Positions 7,736-15,641 of a stretch of 25,811 nt of DNA are shown in pieces. The notes under the pieces are model-generated. The model saw only the letters and a list, made by a program, of their open reading frames with translations. It searched no databases and was not told the origin of the DNA. Each line of letters opens with the position of its first letter. Position 1 is the stretch's first letter. This DNA is from Candidatus Binatia bacterium (GTDB lineage Bacteria > Desulfobacterota_B > Binatia > UBA9968 > JAJDTQ01): assembly GCA_022827045.1 (NCBI GenBank), contig JAJDTQ010000052.1, forward strand, positions 1 through 25,811, in the 5' to 3' direction. The translations under genes and the position numbers were made by a program.

Positions 7736-7846
7736 AGGACAGCTACAAAAGGTGGACGAATAGGTGAAATCGTTGATGAAATGCCGGCTAAATCGGTGGC
7801 AATACCGCCGGCAAAACATAAACGATACTAAAGAGTTAGCTGTCCT
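7736..7846. repeat. Perfect 10-bp inverted repeat flanking about 90 bp
   Basis: AGGACAGCTA (7736-7745) and TAGCTGTCCT (7837-7846) are exact reverse complements separated by 91 bases. The right copy begins right next to the transposase stop codon (7848-7850). The pair may be remnant insertion-sequence ends or the ends of a small non-coding element. The inner sequence also contains GCCGGC (7783-7788) and a second GCCGGC near 7807, another possible hairpin. Confidence 0.5.
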
Positions 7847-7847
7847 C

Positions 7848-8675
7848 TTAACCTTCTAGCCTAACGAATTGGTTGATGGTTTCGATGGGCCTTCGTCCCT
7901 GGTTTCGGTACCCGAGGTGAGGCCGTTCGGTGTTGTAGTGACGCAGCCAGGCGTCGAGATCCTGCTGTAGCGCGTCCACGCTTTCGTAGAACGTCTCATG
8001 CATGGTCACGCGGAAGAACTCCTCGAGGACCGTGCCGTTGAACCTCTCCACGAACCCGTTGGTCTTGGGGTTGCACACCTTGGTGCGACGGTGCTCGATA
8101 CCGTTGAGGTCCAGGTAGAGCTCGTAGGGGTGCCTCTCGGTCCCGCAGAACTCCCGCCCGTTGTCGGTCAAGACCGCCTTCACCTCGAGCTTCCGCCGGC
8201 GGTAGAACGGCAGCACGTCGTTGTGCAGCACCGCCACCGCGGCCTCGGGCTGCTTCGAGACATGCAGGAAGCCGAAAGCGTAGGAGCCGTAGGTGTCCAC
8301 CACCGCGTGCAGGTAGACCTTGCCCACCCCCTTGAGGGAGCCCACGAAGAAGGTGTCGGCTGACAACAGCTCGCCTGGCGCCGCGCTCTCTACATGGCGC
8401 TCCCGGAAGCACGGGTTGAGCTTCTCCAGAAACACCGCCTGCTCGGCCGTGAGTTCCAGCGCCTTGTCCGCGTTCCCCTTCTCCAATGCCAGCCAGCGGT
8501 CCTGACGGGTCCCCAGTCCGTTGTCGTTGAGGATCTTCTGGATCGTGATCGACGACACCCGCCGCCCCTCCAACGACAGCATCGCCTCCAGCCGGTTGCA
8601 CCCATAGGCCGGATGCTCCAGCGCCAACTCCTTGAGCCGGTCCACCGTCTCCGGTGGCGTCGTCTGCGGGTGGCT
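7848..8675 (-). pseudogene. IS481-family transposase, N-terminus missing
   Basis: The frame encodes about 275 residues of an rve-type transposase, from SSHPQTTPPETVDRLKEL to the end at FVRLEG. The DDE triad is visible: D in SADTFFVGS, D in VLTDNGREFC and E in NGFVERFNG. Full-length relatives carry an N-terminal helix-turn-helix of roughly 80 residues before the S-H-P-Q-T-T-P-P segment. Here recognisable transposase sequence stops at about 8675; the frame continues open beyond that only as antisense-phase sequence of the TTT receptor gene. The catalytic core looks intact, but without the DNA-binding domain and start codon it is presumably inactive. It is a deletion or insertion scar at the edge of the accessory island. 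Confidence 0.85.
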
Positions 8676-9723
8676 ACTTCTGCGACTTCCTGACCAGGAA
8701 GGCCAGGCTCTCCCTGACGTTCTGCGGCATGTTGATGATCCCGTCCACGAGCTTCTCCACTTCGGCACCCGAGACAGGGGTGATCAAGATCTTGGACTTC
8801 TTGGCTTCGGCCAGCATCTGGGGGTCCTTCAGGGTCTCTGCATAGGCCTTCTGCAGGATCGCCACGCGGTCCTTGGGTGTGCCCGGCGGCAAGGCCAGCA
8901 TGCGCTGGAACGCCATCTGGAACGCCCACGAGTTGTAGAGCTCGAGAGCTTCCTTGTTCAGCACGTCCTTGAACAGCGGTATGTTCTGGATCTCCGGGTC
9001 CGGGTAGGTGTGGCTGTCGATGACGAAGGGCACGAGCTTTTGTTCGCCCTCGGCGTCCAGCATGCTCCGGGCGGTGACCCGCATGGACTCCCACTGGGAG
9101 CAGAAGCCGTCGACCTCGCGGCCCTCTAGCGCCAGGCGTATGGTAGCCGTCCCCCGGTACCCGGTGACGATCTTGAACTTGGTGCCCATGGCCTTGTTCA
9201 GGATCGCCGGGATGTCGTGGCCGGTGGAGCCGGCCCGGGTAGCGCCTATCTTGATGGGCTCCTTGGAATTGATGACATCCTTCCAGGTCGTTTTTCCGGA
9301 GAAGGCCATCATCATGCACACGATCTCGCCCTTGCTGGGGGCGCCCGCCCATTCCATTTTGTCGAATGGCACCGCACCGGCCTTCTTGTCACCCAAGGCG
9401 CTCTGCACGATGAGGGAGTTGTTAAAAACCGCGCCGGCGAGCCCGTCAGGCTTGGCGCGCCTACCGATGTAGTTGGCCGAGATAAGGCTCCCGGCTCCGG
9501 TCATGTTCTGCACCAGCGTGGTGGGGTTGCCGGGAACGTACTTGCCGAAGTAGCGGGCGATCAGCCGCGTGTAGGTGTCATAGCCGCCGCCGGGCGAGAA
9601 ACCGACGATGAAGCGGAACGTCTTGTCCTTGTAGAAGTCTTCGGCGCGGGTCTCGGGAGTTGCGAAGAACGCGCCGCCCACGATAATGGCCGCGGCCAGA
9701 AAAGATAAACCCTTGCGTGCCAT
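8674..9723 (-). CDS. TTT-family (TctC-like) periplasmic solute-binding receptor
   Basis: A 349-residue protein from ATG 9723 with GGAGGG six bases upstream. The N-terminus is a clear Sec signal peptide (MARKGLSFLAAAIIVGGAFF, cleavage probably after T-R-A). The mature part starts with the TctC-like strand FRFIVGFSPGGGYDTYTRLI and includes LVQNMTGAGSLISANYI, typical of tripartite tricarboxylate transporter receptors that bind carboxylates or aromatic acids in the periplasm. No TctA or TctB membrane gene is nearby, so this is an orphan receptor as is common in bacteria with many TTT receptors. Its stop codon (TAG at 8676-8674) coincides with the point where the truncated transposase begins, so the last residues (VRKSQK) could have been altered by that event. 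Confidence 0.9.
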   Translation of the reverse strand: MARKGLSFLAAAIIVGGAFFATPETRAEDFYKDKTFRFIVGFSPGGGYDTYTRLIARYFGKYVPGNPTTLVQNMTGAGSLISANYIGRRAKPDGLAGAVFNNSLIVQSALGDKKAGAVPFDKMEWAGAPSKGEIVCMMMAFSGKTTWKDVINSKEPIKIGATRAGSTGHDIPAILNKAMGTKFKIVTGYRGTATIRLALEGREVDGFCSQWESMRVTARSMLDAEGEQKLVPFVIDSHTYPDPEIQNIPLFKDVLNKEALELYNSWAFQMAFQRMLALPPGTPKDRVAILQKAYAETLKDPQMLAEAKKSKILITPVSGAEVEKLVDGIINMPQNVRESLAFLVRKSQK

Positions 9724-9811
9724 GAATGTCCCTCCGTTGGTCGATAGTTCCGGCGTCGTCCACGCCGAGCCCCTTGGCTACAGAAGTGACGCAGTCATGT
9801 CAAGACGCGCT

Positions 9812-9839
9812 TTGAGAAATGCACGGCCGATGCTATGAA
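9812..9839 (+). promoter_or_regulatory. Candidate sigma70-type promoter for the selenoglutaredoxin
   Basis: TTGAGA (9812-9817) and TATGAA (9834-9839) are separated by 16 bases. They lie in the divergent intergenic region and would start transcription just upstream of the ribosome site GGAGG (9848-9852) and ATG 9858, giving a very short leader. The match is moderate. Confidence 0.35.
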
Positions 9840-9857
9840 ACGAGCACGGAGGTACAT

Positions 9858-10091
9858 ATGGCAGAATCCATCATCCTGTTCACCCAGCCCGGTTGACCGC
9901 CTTGTCATCGAGAGAAAGAGTATCTTTCTCAAAAGGGCGTTGATTTCGTGGAGAAAAACATCCGCGAGGACCAGGAGGCGCTGAAGGACCTTCTGGCGCG
10001 CGGGTTCCAGAGCACCCCCGTGGTCATCATCGACGGGGAAGCCGTGGTCGGCTTCGATCAGGAACGGATCGACTCGCTTCTGGGACTCTGA
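9858..10091 (+). CDS. Glutaredoxin-like selenoprotein, G-U-P-P-C active site (in-frame TGA)
   Basis: A 77-codon gene from ATG 9858 with GGAGG (9848-9852) five bases upstream. It reads MAESIILFTQPG, then TGA (9894-9896, residue 13), then PPCHREKEYLSQKGVDF. The TGA occupies the first Cys of the glutaredoxin C-P-P-C motif; the resolving Cys is present at residue 16. The rest is a complete glutaredoxin fold: the cis-Pro motif STPVVIIDGE and the closing GFDQERIDSLLGL. The natural terminator is also TGA (10089-10091), so UGA must be decoded contextually. A perfect stem-loop lies at 9912-9930. The product should be a small cytoplasmic thiol-disulfide (selenol) oxidoreductase similar to NrdH/glutaredoxin-like proteins. 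Glutaredoxin-like UxxC proteins are known among bacterial selenoproteins. Standard gene calling would miss this gene entirely. Confidence 0.88.
9912..9930 (+). promoter_or_regulatory. Predicted bacterial SECIS element of the selenoglutaredoxin
   Basis: GAGAAAGA (9912-9919) pairs perfectly with TCTTTCTC (9923-9930), closing a loop GTA (9920-9922). If the top A-U pair opens, the loop is AGTAT. The loop G is 24 nt after the TGA, inside the 16-37 nt range of bacterial SECIS elements, and the GU dinucleotide matches the SelB-contacting bases in E. coli fdhF. The perfect stem inside a coding sequence of otherwise ordinary composition is notable. Confidence 0.72.
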
Positions 10092-10182
10092 CAGGGCGGC
10101 CGCGTCCGCGGTCGTCCGACATTCTCTCACATTCCGGCGCACGGGTGCCGGCCGTCCCGGCGGCGGCGTTTCCGGTTCGTCG

Positions 10183-12423
10183 CTACGGTTGCTGCTCCGC
10201 GCGCTTGGCCTTTAGCGCGCGCACGATCTTCTCCGGCGTGACCGGAAGGTCGTGGATGCGTACGCCCACCGCATCGAAGACCGCGTTGGCAATCACCGCG
10301 GGCGGCGGAATGATGGGCGGCTCGCCCACGCCCTTGGCGCCCAAAGGACCCGTGGCGCAGGGGTGCTGGATCAGGTGCACCTCCACCGGCGGGGCGTCCA
10401 GCGCGCTGAAGATCTTGTAGTCCAGCAGGTTGGGGTTGTCCATTCTCCCGTCCGTGAAGGTGCAGGCCTCGCTCAGCGCCTGCCCGAGCCCCTGCATCAC
10501 TCCTCCCTCGATCTGACCCCGCACCGATAGCGGATTGACCGCCGTCCCCACGTCCTGAACCGCCACGTAGCGAAGGACACGGACGTGGCCGGTCTCCGGG
10601 TCCACTTCCACCTCGGCGGCGTGGGCCGCCACCGCCGGGTGCGGGACGAGCCGGGACACGGACTGGGTGCTGACGATGGGTCCGCGTTGGTGCTCCAGGG
10701 CCGCGCGCCCTACCTCCCGGAGGGAGACGGACCGTTCCGGGCTGCCCTTGACGAAAACCTTGTTCTCCCCGACCTCGAGGTCGCCGGCATCGGCTTCCAA
10801 CTTGTCCGCGGCCACCTGCTGGATTTGCCGCTTGACGTCCCTCGCCGCCAGCAGCACCGCGCCGCCCATGCTCTTGAGCGCCTGGCTGCCCGCGCTGATG
10901 GTGGAATGGGGCGCGAAATCCGTGTCGGCGGTGCGCACGTGAACGTCGTCGAGGGACACTCCCAGCACTTCCGCGGCGATCTGCGCCAGGGATGTGCTGG
11001 CGCCGCTCAGGTCCACCAGGCCCGTGAGGATGGCGAAGGTGCCGTCTTCGTTGAGCTTCACGCCGGCGCTGGAGGCCATGCCGCCCACCAGCCAGTGCGC
11101 CGCTGCCATCCCCCGTCCGATGGTGGCGCCGGCCGCTCTGGGGGCCGCGTCCAGGGCCTCCGCCGCCTTGCGTACGGTCTCCTTGACGTGCACGTCCTCG
11201 AGGGGGACGCCGGCCGGGGTCTCGTCGCCGTTCTCCATGGCGTTGCGGAGGCGCATCTCGGCCGGGTCGATGCCCAGTTCCCGGGCGATGATGTCGATCT
11301 GCGACTCCGACGCGAACGCGAGCTGCGGTCCGGCGGGCCCCCGGTAGGCCCCGCAGGTGGGGGTGTTGGTATAGACGCAGTAGCTGTCGATCTTGAGATT
11401 GGGGATGCGGTAGGGGCCGGGCGCCCGTACCGCCGCCCCCTGGCTGATCATGACGCCGGAACCGGAAGAGTATCCGGTCCCCAGCACCACCTCGATCTCC
11501 CGGGCCGTGATGGTGCCGTCGAGCTTGACCCCGGTCTTGTAGCGCAGGTGGAACGGGTGCCTGGGGTTGGTGGTCTGGAAGTCTTCGCCGCGGCCCATGA
11601 CGATGCGCACCGGCGCGCGCGCTTTCCGCGCCAGCGCCACCGCCGCGGGTTCGACGGTGGGCGATATCTTGCCGCCGAAGCCGCCGCCGATCTCCGTCGG
11701 GATCACCCGCACCCTGGTCATGGGCATGTCGAGTATTTCCGCGATGGCGTCGCGCAACGGAAACTGGGCCTGGGTGGGGACCCACACCGTCGCCCTGCCC
11801 GAGGCGTCGAAGCGCGCCAGCGCGGTATGAGGCTCGATGTAGGTCTGGTGCACCATGGGGGCGTGGAAACGGTGCTCGAAGATCCGGTCCGCCTCGGCGA
11901 ACCCGGCCTCCACGTCGCCGCGCAGGAGCTGCTTGTGGTTGCACACGTTGCCGCGGCGGTCTTCCACGCTGGGTTGTGTCCAATAGTCGGCGTAGCCGTC
12001 GTGGATCAGCGGCGCGTCCGGCTCCATCGCTTCCAGCCCCGACGTGACCGCGGGAAGCACCTCGTAGTCCACCTCGATGAGGCGCGCCGCTTCCTCGGCG
12101 GTCTCCTCGTCCACCGCCGCCACCGCGGCGATGCGGTCGCCGACGTAGCGCACCTTGGTGCTGGCGAAATACTCCTCGTCGCGGACGAATTTGCCGTAGC
12201 GGACCGCGGGCACGTCGGCCGCGGTGACCACGGCGCGGACGCCCGGCAGCCGCTCGGCCCGCTCGGTGCGGATGGCGGTGATGCGCGCGTGGGCGTGCGG
12301 ACTCAGCACCATCTTGCCGTAGAGCACCTTGCCTCCCGGCGTCACGTCCGCGCCGAACACCGACTGTCCGGTGACCTTCTCGAAGATCTCGACCCTGGGT
12401 AGCTCCTGACCGACGACTTTCAT
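10183..12423 (-). CDS. Molybdenum hydroxylase large subunit (xanthine dehydrogenase/CoxL-like family)
   Basis: A 746-residue protein from ATG 12423, whose start overlaps the stop of the 2Fe-2S subunit gene (ATGA). The N-terminal a/b hammerhead domain (VTGQSVFGADV, SPHAHARI) is followed by the molybdopterin cytosine dinucleotide binding region with the diagnostic GGGFGGK (246-252) and CGAYRGPAGPQ. The catalytic Glu is in GAKGVGEPP at about residue 701. The AYRG form and absence of the CoxL AYRCSFR loop argue against true CO dehydrogenase; a heterocycle, aldehyde or aromatic-CoA oxidising enzyme of the xanthine dehydrogenase superfamily is more likely. The substrate cannot be fixed from sequence. 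It is the last of three coupled genes. Confidence 0.92.
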   Translation of the reverse strand: MKVVGQELPRVEIFEKVTGQSVFGADVTPGGKVLYGKMVLSPHAHARITAIRTERAERLPGVRAVVTAADVPAVRYGKFVRDEEYFASTKVRYVGDRIAAVAAVDEETAEEAARLIEVDYEVLPAVTSGLEAMEPDAPLIHDGYADYWTQPSVEDRRGNVCNHKQLLRGDVEAGFAEADRIFEHRFHAPMVHQTYIEPHTALARFDASGRATVWVPTQAQFPLRDAIAEILDMPMTRVRVIPTEIGGGFGGKISPTVEPAAVALARKARAPVRIVMGRGEDFQTTNPRHPFHLRYKTGVKLDGTITAREIEVVLGTGYSSGSGVMISQGAAVRAPGPYRIPNLKIDSYCVYTNTPTCGAYRGPAGPQLAFASESQIDIIARELGIDPAEMRLRNAMENGDETPAGVPLEDVHVKETVRKAAEALDAAPRAAGATIGRGMAAAHWLVGGMASSAGVKLNEDGTFAILTGLVDLSGASTSLAQIAAEVLGVSLDDVHVRTADTDFAPHSTISAGSQALKSMGGAVLLAARDVKRQIQQVAADKLEADAGDLEVGENKVFVKGSPERSVSLREVGRAALEHQRGPIVSTQSVSRLVPHPAVAAHAAEVEVDPETGHVRVLRYVAVQDVGTAVNPLSVRGQIEGGVMQGLGQALSEACTFTDGRMDNPNLLDYKIFSALDAPPVEVHLIQHPCATGPLGAKGVGEPPIIPPPAVIANAVFDAVGVRIHDLPVTPEKIVRALKAKRAEQQP

Positions 12424-12893
12424 GATTCCTTCGCAGCCTCCATGACCGCCTGGATGATGGTGCCGTAGCCGGTGCAACGGCACAGGTTGCCGGCGATTCC
12501 GTGGGCGGCCTCGTCGCGGGTGGGCGACGGGTTTTTGTCCAGCAGCGCCTTGCAGGCCATGAGCATGCCAGGGGTGCAGTAGCCGCACTGGGCCGCCCCG
12601 ACGGCGGCGAAGGCCCGCTGCAACGGGTGCAGATCCCCGCCGTCCGCCAACCCTTCGATGGTCTCGACACGCCGTCCGCCCGCCTCCGCCGCGAAGACGA
12701 GGCAGGCATCCACCAGCCGGCCGTCCAGGATCACCGAGCAGGCGCCGCACTCGCCCTCGCCGCAGCCCTCCTTGGTGCCGGTGAGCGCCAGGTCGTCGCG
12801 CAGGAAGTCGAGGAGCGAGCGCGTCGCCGGCACTTCCTCTCGGTAGTCCTCGCCGTTGACGGTCACCGTGATCGCGATGCGTTCGCCCGCCAT
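12420..12893 (-). CDS. Molybdenum hydroxylase 2Fe-2S subunit
   Basis: A 157-residue protein from ATG 12893, which lies one base into the stop codon of the FAD-subunit gene. The plant-type ferredoxin cluster ligands are present (C44, C49, C52, C64 in KEGCGEGECGACSV and DAC). So are the second, C-terminal helical-domain ligands (C103, C106 in AQCGYCTPGM and C138, C140 in GNLCRCTGY). Length and motif spacing match small subunits of the CoxS/XdhC type. It transfers electrons from the molybdenum centre to FAD. A longer upstream frame exists but would only duplicate antisense-phase sequence of the neighbour. Confidence 0.95.
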   Translation of the reverse strand: MAGERIAITVTVNGEDYREEVPATRSLLDFLRDDLALTGTKEGCGEGECGACSVILDGRLVDACLVFAAEAGGRRVETIEGLADGGDLHPLQRAFAAVGAAQCGYCTPGMLMACKALLDKNPSPTRDEAAHGIAGNLCRCTGYGTIIQAVMEAAKES

Positions 12894-13768
12894 CAAGCCT
12901 CTCCCCCTGCACGCCGGAAGGCGCTCTCCACGGCCCGCCGGGTGAGCACCCGGACCATCTCTCTCCGGTAATCCGCGCTCGCGCGGACGTCGTCTATGGC
13001 GCTGGCGTCCTCGATGGCGCATTCCGCGGCCTCCACCGCGGCCGCGGCATCGAAACGCCCTCCCTTGAGGCGGTTCTCCGCCGCCGGTGCCCGTAGCGGC
13101 GTGGGTCCGACCGCGCCCAGCGCGATGCGCGCTTCCGCGACGACGCCATCCTCGTCCAGCCGCACGAATGCGGCGCAGTTCACCACCGCGATGTCCATGG
13201 CCGTGCGCACGCAGCGCTGGAACGCGCTGCCGGCGCGGGCGGGTAGGGCGGGGACCCGGACCGCCGTCAGGATCTCGCCCTCCCGCAGCGCGGTCCTGCC
13301 GGGGCCCACGAACAGTTCATCGACCGGTATCTCCCGGGTGCCGCCGGCGTCGGCGGCCTCCACCGTCGCGCCCAGCGCCATCAGCGGCGTCGCGGTGTCC
13401 GCCGCCGGGGACGCGTTGGCGAGATTACCGCCCACGGTGGCCCGGTTGCGGGTCTGGATGGATCCCACCACCCGAGCGGATTGAGCCAGCGCGTCATAAG
13501 GGTCCGAAATCAGAGGGGAGGCGGCCAGGGTCTCCATGAGAGCCAGGGCGCCGATATGGACCCCGTCGTCCACGGCCTCGACCCCGTCCATGCCGGGAAT
13601 CCGCTTCAGGTCCACCACCGTGTCCGGCTGCGTCTGCCGCCGCTCCATCCTGAGAAACAGGTCGGTCCCCCCGGCCAGGGGAACGGCCTGGGGCGTCAGT
13701 AATGAAAGGGCCTCGTCGAGGCGGGTGGGAGCCAGGTAGTTGAAAGGCCGCATGGTTTCAGCGGCCAT
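12893..13768 (-). CDS. Molybdenum hydroxylase FAD-binding subunit
   Basis: A 291-residue protein. The N-terminal FAD-binding PCMH-type domain shows the AGGTDLFLRM motif (about residues 32-41) and the second flavin motif TVGGNLANASPAADT near residues 111-125. The C-terminal CO-dehydrogenase-flavoprotein domain includes ARIALGAVGPTPLRA. This matches CoxM/XdhB-like subunits of about 290 residues. It is the first gene of the operon (FAD, 2Fe-2S, Mo), with one-base and four-base overlaps that imply coupled translation and one complex. ATG 13768 is used here; ATG five codons later (MRPFNYLAP) is an equally possible start because the family often begins with M-x-x-F-x-Y-x-x-P. Confidence 0.93.
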   Translation of the reverse strand: MAAETMRPFNYLAPTRLDEALSLLTPQAVPLAGGTDLFLRMERRQTQPDTVVDLKRIPGMDGVEAVDDGVHIGALALMETLAASPLISDPYDALAQSARVVGSIQTRNRATVGGNLANASPAADTATPLMALGATVEAADAGGTREIPVDELFVGPGRTALREGEILTAVRVPALPARAGSAFQRCVRTAMDIAVVNCAAFVRLDEDGVVAEARIALGAVGPTPLRAPAAENRLKGGRFDAAAAVEAAECAIEDASAIDDVRASADYRREMVRVLTRRAVESAFRRAGGEA

Positions 13769-13987
13769 TCATCGCACTTTTTGGCGGTCGATGCAATTCG
13801 GCCAAGGGCCGGGAAGGGAATGGGGAACCGGCGCCAGTCTAAAAGGAGAGCAAAGGGGGTGTTCGCGCGGCCCGTATCTTGGCGGGCACGGGCCTTTCCT
13901 GGTAGTTCTTGGGGAGCCGGCATGCGGTCGTGGCCGCTCGATCGGAGGCTCTGTCCTGGCGCGTGAGGAAGAAAGGAGAAGAGGAGC

Positions 13988-14509
13988 ATGAACAAGGTAT
14001 GCTTGCGGGCGGTTCTTCTGCTGCTATTGATTCCGATGGCTGCCTCTGCCGCGCCGCCGGACCTCAAGACTCCAGCGCCGGTGATCTACCTGGCGGACAA
14101 CCTGGACGAAAAGGACAAGCTGGGGTGGTGCATCGATACCGTCGGACGTGGGTTCGGCGAGCGGTTGCACGCGCACTCCTGCAAGCCGCGGGGCGGTGAC
14201 GTGCAGTTCCTCTACGACAAGGCGGCCCGGCGCATCGCCTCGGCCACCTTCTCGGGCAAGTGCGCCACGCTGACCGCGCCGCCGGCGGCGGGGGTCTCGC
14301 TCGGACTGGTGGACTGTTCGAAGGACTCCGTCGCGCAGGTCTTCGATTACGACGCCGCCGCGATGGAGTTCCGGCCCGGCGGCGATCCGTCGCTTTGTCT
14401 CGTAGCCGGCGCCGCCGGCAGGTCGGCCGGGCCGTTCATGTCGCGCGACCTCGGGCTTGCGCCGTGCGGGTCTACAGACGCCAAGCTCAAGCAGTGGCGC
14501 ATCAAGTGA
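13988..14509 (+). CDS. Secreted ricin-B-like beta-trefoil protein
   Basis: A 173-residue protein from ATG 13988, with AGGAGAAGAGGAG upstream. A signal peptide is clear (MNKVCLRAVLLLLLIPMAAS, cleavage near A-S-A-A). The mature protein repeats a lectin-like pattern: WCIDT ... HSC ... VQFLYD, then KCATL ... LVDC ... AQVFDYD, then LCLVAG ... APC ... KQWRIK. Each repeat has a C-L/I-x strand, a late Cys and a Q-x-[FW] turn, the usual signature of a ricin-type beta-trefoil with three lobes. It is probably exported to the periplasm or outside and may bind carbohydrate. No enzymatic domain is attached. The family assignment rests on repeat pattern rather than strong motif identity. Confidence 0.65.
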   Translation: MNKVCLRAVLLLLLIPMAASAAPPDLKTPAPVIYLADNLDEKDKLGWCIDTVGRGFGERLHAHSCKPRGGDVQFLYDKAARRIASATFSGKCATLTAPPAAGVSLGLVDCSKDSVAQVFDYDAAAMEFRPGGDPSLCLVAGAAGRSAGPFMSRDLGLAPCGSTDAKLKQWRIK

Positions 14510-14516
14510 GACGGTT

Positions 14517-14568
14517 CCCGGCCGCCGACCGCCCGTGAAGCCGCGACGGGGGTGAATCGGCGGCCGGG
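14517..14568 (+). terminator. Long hairpin between the trefoil and radical SAM genes
   Basis: CCCGGCCGCCGA (14517-14528) and TCGGCGGCCGGG (14557-14568) are perfect 12-bp complements; within the 28-base loop CCCGT and ACGGG can also pair. It begins 8 bases after the trefoil stop codon and ends 22 bases before the next start. No T-run is present, so terminator activity is inferred only. Confidence 0.55.
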
Positions 14569-14590
14569 ACACGGCGGCCCTTGGCGAACC

Positions 14591-15637
14591 ATGAGCGAAC
14601 CGAAGCGCGCTATCGGCGGGCGGGGAAGCAGCCACAACCCGCGGAACCGCTTCGAGCCCCTCGCCTTTGTCCCGGACGGCACCCTGGTGGGCCCGAAGAC
14701 CCGGTTCCTCAGGGACACCTCCCGGTCCATCATCGCCTACAACGACAGCCCGGACGTGGGCTTCGAGGCCAGCGTCAACCCGTACCGTGGCTGCGAGCAC
14801 GGCTGCATCTACTGCTACGCCCGGCCCACCCACGAGTACCTGGGCTTCTCCGCCGGTCTTGATTTCGAGACCCGCATCCTGGTGAAGGAGGACGCGCCGG
14901 AGCTCTTGAGGAAAGAGCTGTCGTCGCCGCGCTGGAAGCCGCAGGTGGTCGCCCTCTGCGGCGTGACCGATCCCTACCAGCCCGCCGAGCGCAGGCTCGA
15001 GCTGACTCGTGGCTGTCTCGAGGTGCTGGCGGCGTTCCGGAACCCCGTGGCCATCGTCACCAAGAACCATATGGTGACCCGCGACGTCGACATCCTGAAG
15101 GAGCTGGCCGCCCGCGACGCGGCGGTGGTGTTCATCTCGGTGACGACGCTGGACAACGAGGTCTGCGGCCGCATGGAGCCTCGTACCTCCCAGCCCCGGC
15201 TGCGCCTTGACGCCATTCGCACGTTGAGCGAGGCGGGAGTGCCGGCGGGTGTCCTGGTCGCGCCGGTGGTGCCGGCGCTGACGGACCACGAAATGCCCGC
15301 GATCCTCGCCGCGGCCGCCGAAGCCGGGGCCGGCTGCGCCGGCTACTCGCTGCTGCGGCTTCCTTTCGGAGTCAAGGATCTGTTCGAGCGATGGCTGGAG
15401 GAGAACTACCCGGACCGCAAGGACAAGGTGCTGAACCGCATCCGGGAGATCCGCGGCGGCAGCCTCAACGACCCGGGCTTCAAGAGCCGCATGAAGGGAC
15501 AGGGGATCTTCGCCGAGCAGGTAGAGGCGTTGTTCGACGCGACCTGCCGTAAGCTCGGGTTGACGCGCCGAAGCTGGAAGCTCTCCACCGCGTCGTTCCG
15601 GCGCGATACCGCGCAACTCCCGCTGTTCGGCGGTTAG
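14591..15637 (+). CDS. Radical SAM protein, PA0069/SplB-like family
   Basis: A 348-residue protein from ATG 14591. The radical SAM cluster motif is C68-x3-C72-x2-C75 in RGCEHGCIYCYARP, preceded by the family-typical ASVNPYRGC. Downstream are CGVTDPYQPAE, TKNHMVTRD and SVTTLDNEV, which characterise the SPL-related PA0069 (Rv2578c-like) group of about 350 residues. It is a cytoplasmic 4Fe-4S enzyme generating a 5'-deoxyadenosyl radical; the substrate of this group is not established, although a link to DNA photoproduct repair has been suggested from similarity to spore photoproduct lyase. An upstream GTG at 14552 would run through the hairpin arm, so the ATG is preferred. Confidence 0.9.
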   Translation: MSEPKRAIGGRGSSHNPRNRFEPLAFVPDGTLVGPKTRFLRDTSRSIIAYNDSPDVGFEASVNPYRGCEHGCIYCYARPTHEYLGFSAGLDFETRILVKEDAPELLRKELSSPRWKPQVVALCGVTDPYQPAERRLELTRGCLEVLAAFRNPVAIVTKNHMVTRDVDILKELAARDAAVVFISVTTLDNEVCGRMEPRTSQPRLRLDAIRTLSEAGVPAGVLVAPVVPALTDHEMPAILAAAAEAGAGCAGYSLLRLPFGVKDLFERWLEENYPDRKDKVLNRIREIRGGSLNDPGFKSRMKGQGIFAEQVEALFDATCRKLGLTRRSWKLSTASFRRDTAQLPLFGG

Positions 15638-15641
15638 CTAC

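Noticed and set aside
9795..10142. A 115-residue minus-strand frame over the glutaredoxin locus.
   Set aside because: No ribosome site or family features; the plus-strand glutaredoxin fold with SECIS explains the sequence.
10585..12402. A 605-residue open frame antisense to the molybdenum hydroxylase large subunit.
   Set aside because: It shows a low-complexity Arg/Gly/Val composition typical of a shadow frame, and the minus-strand protein has the full family motif set.
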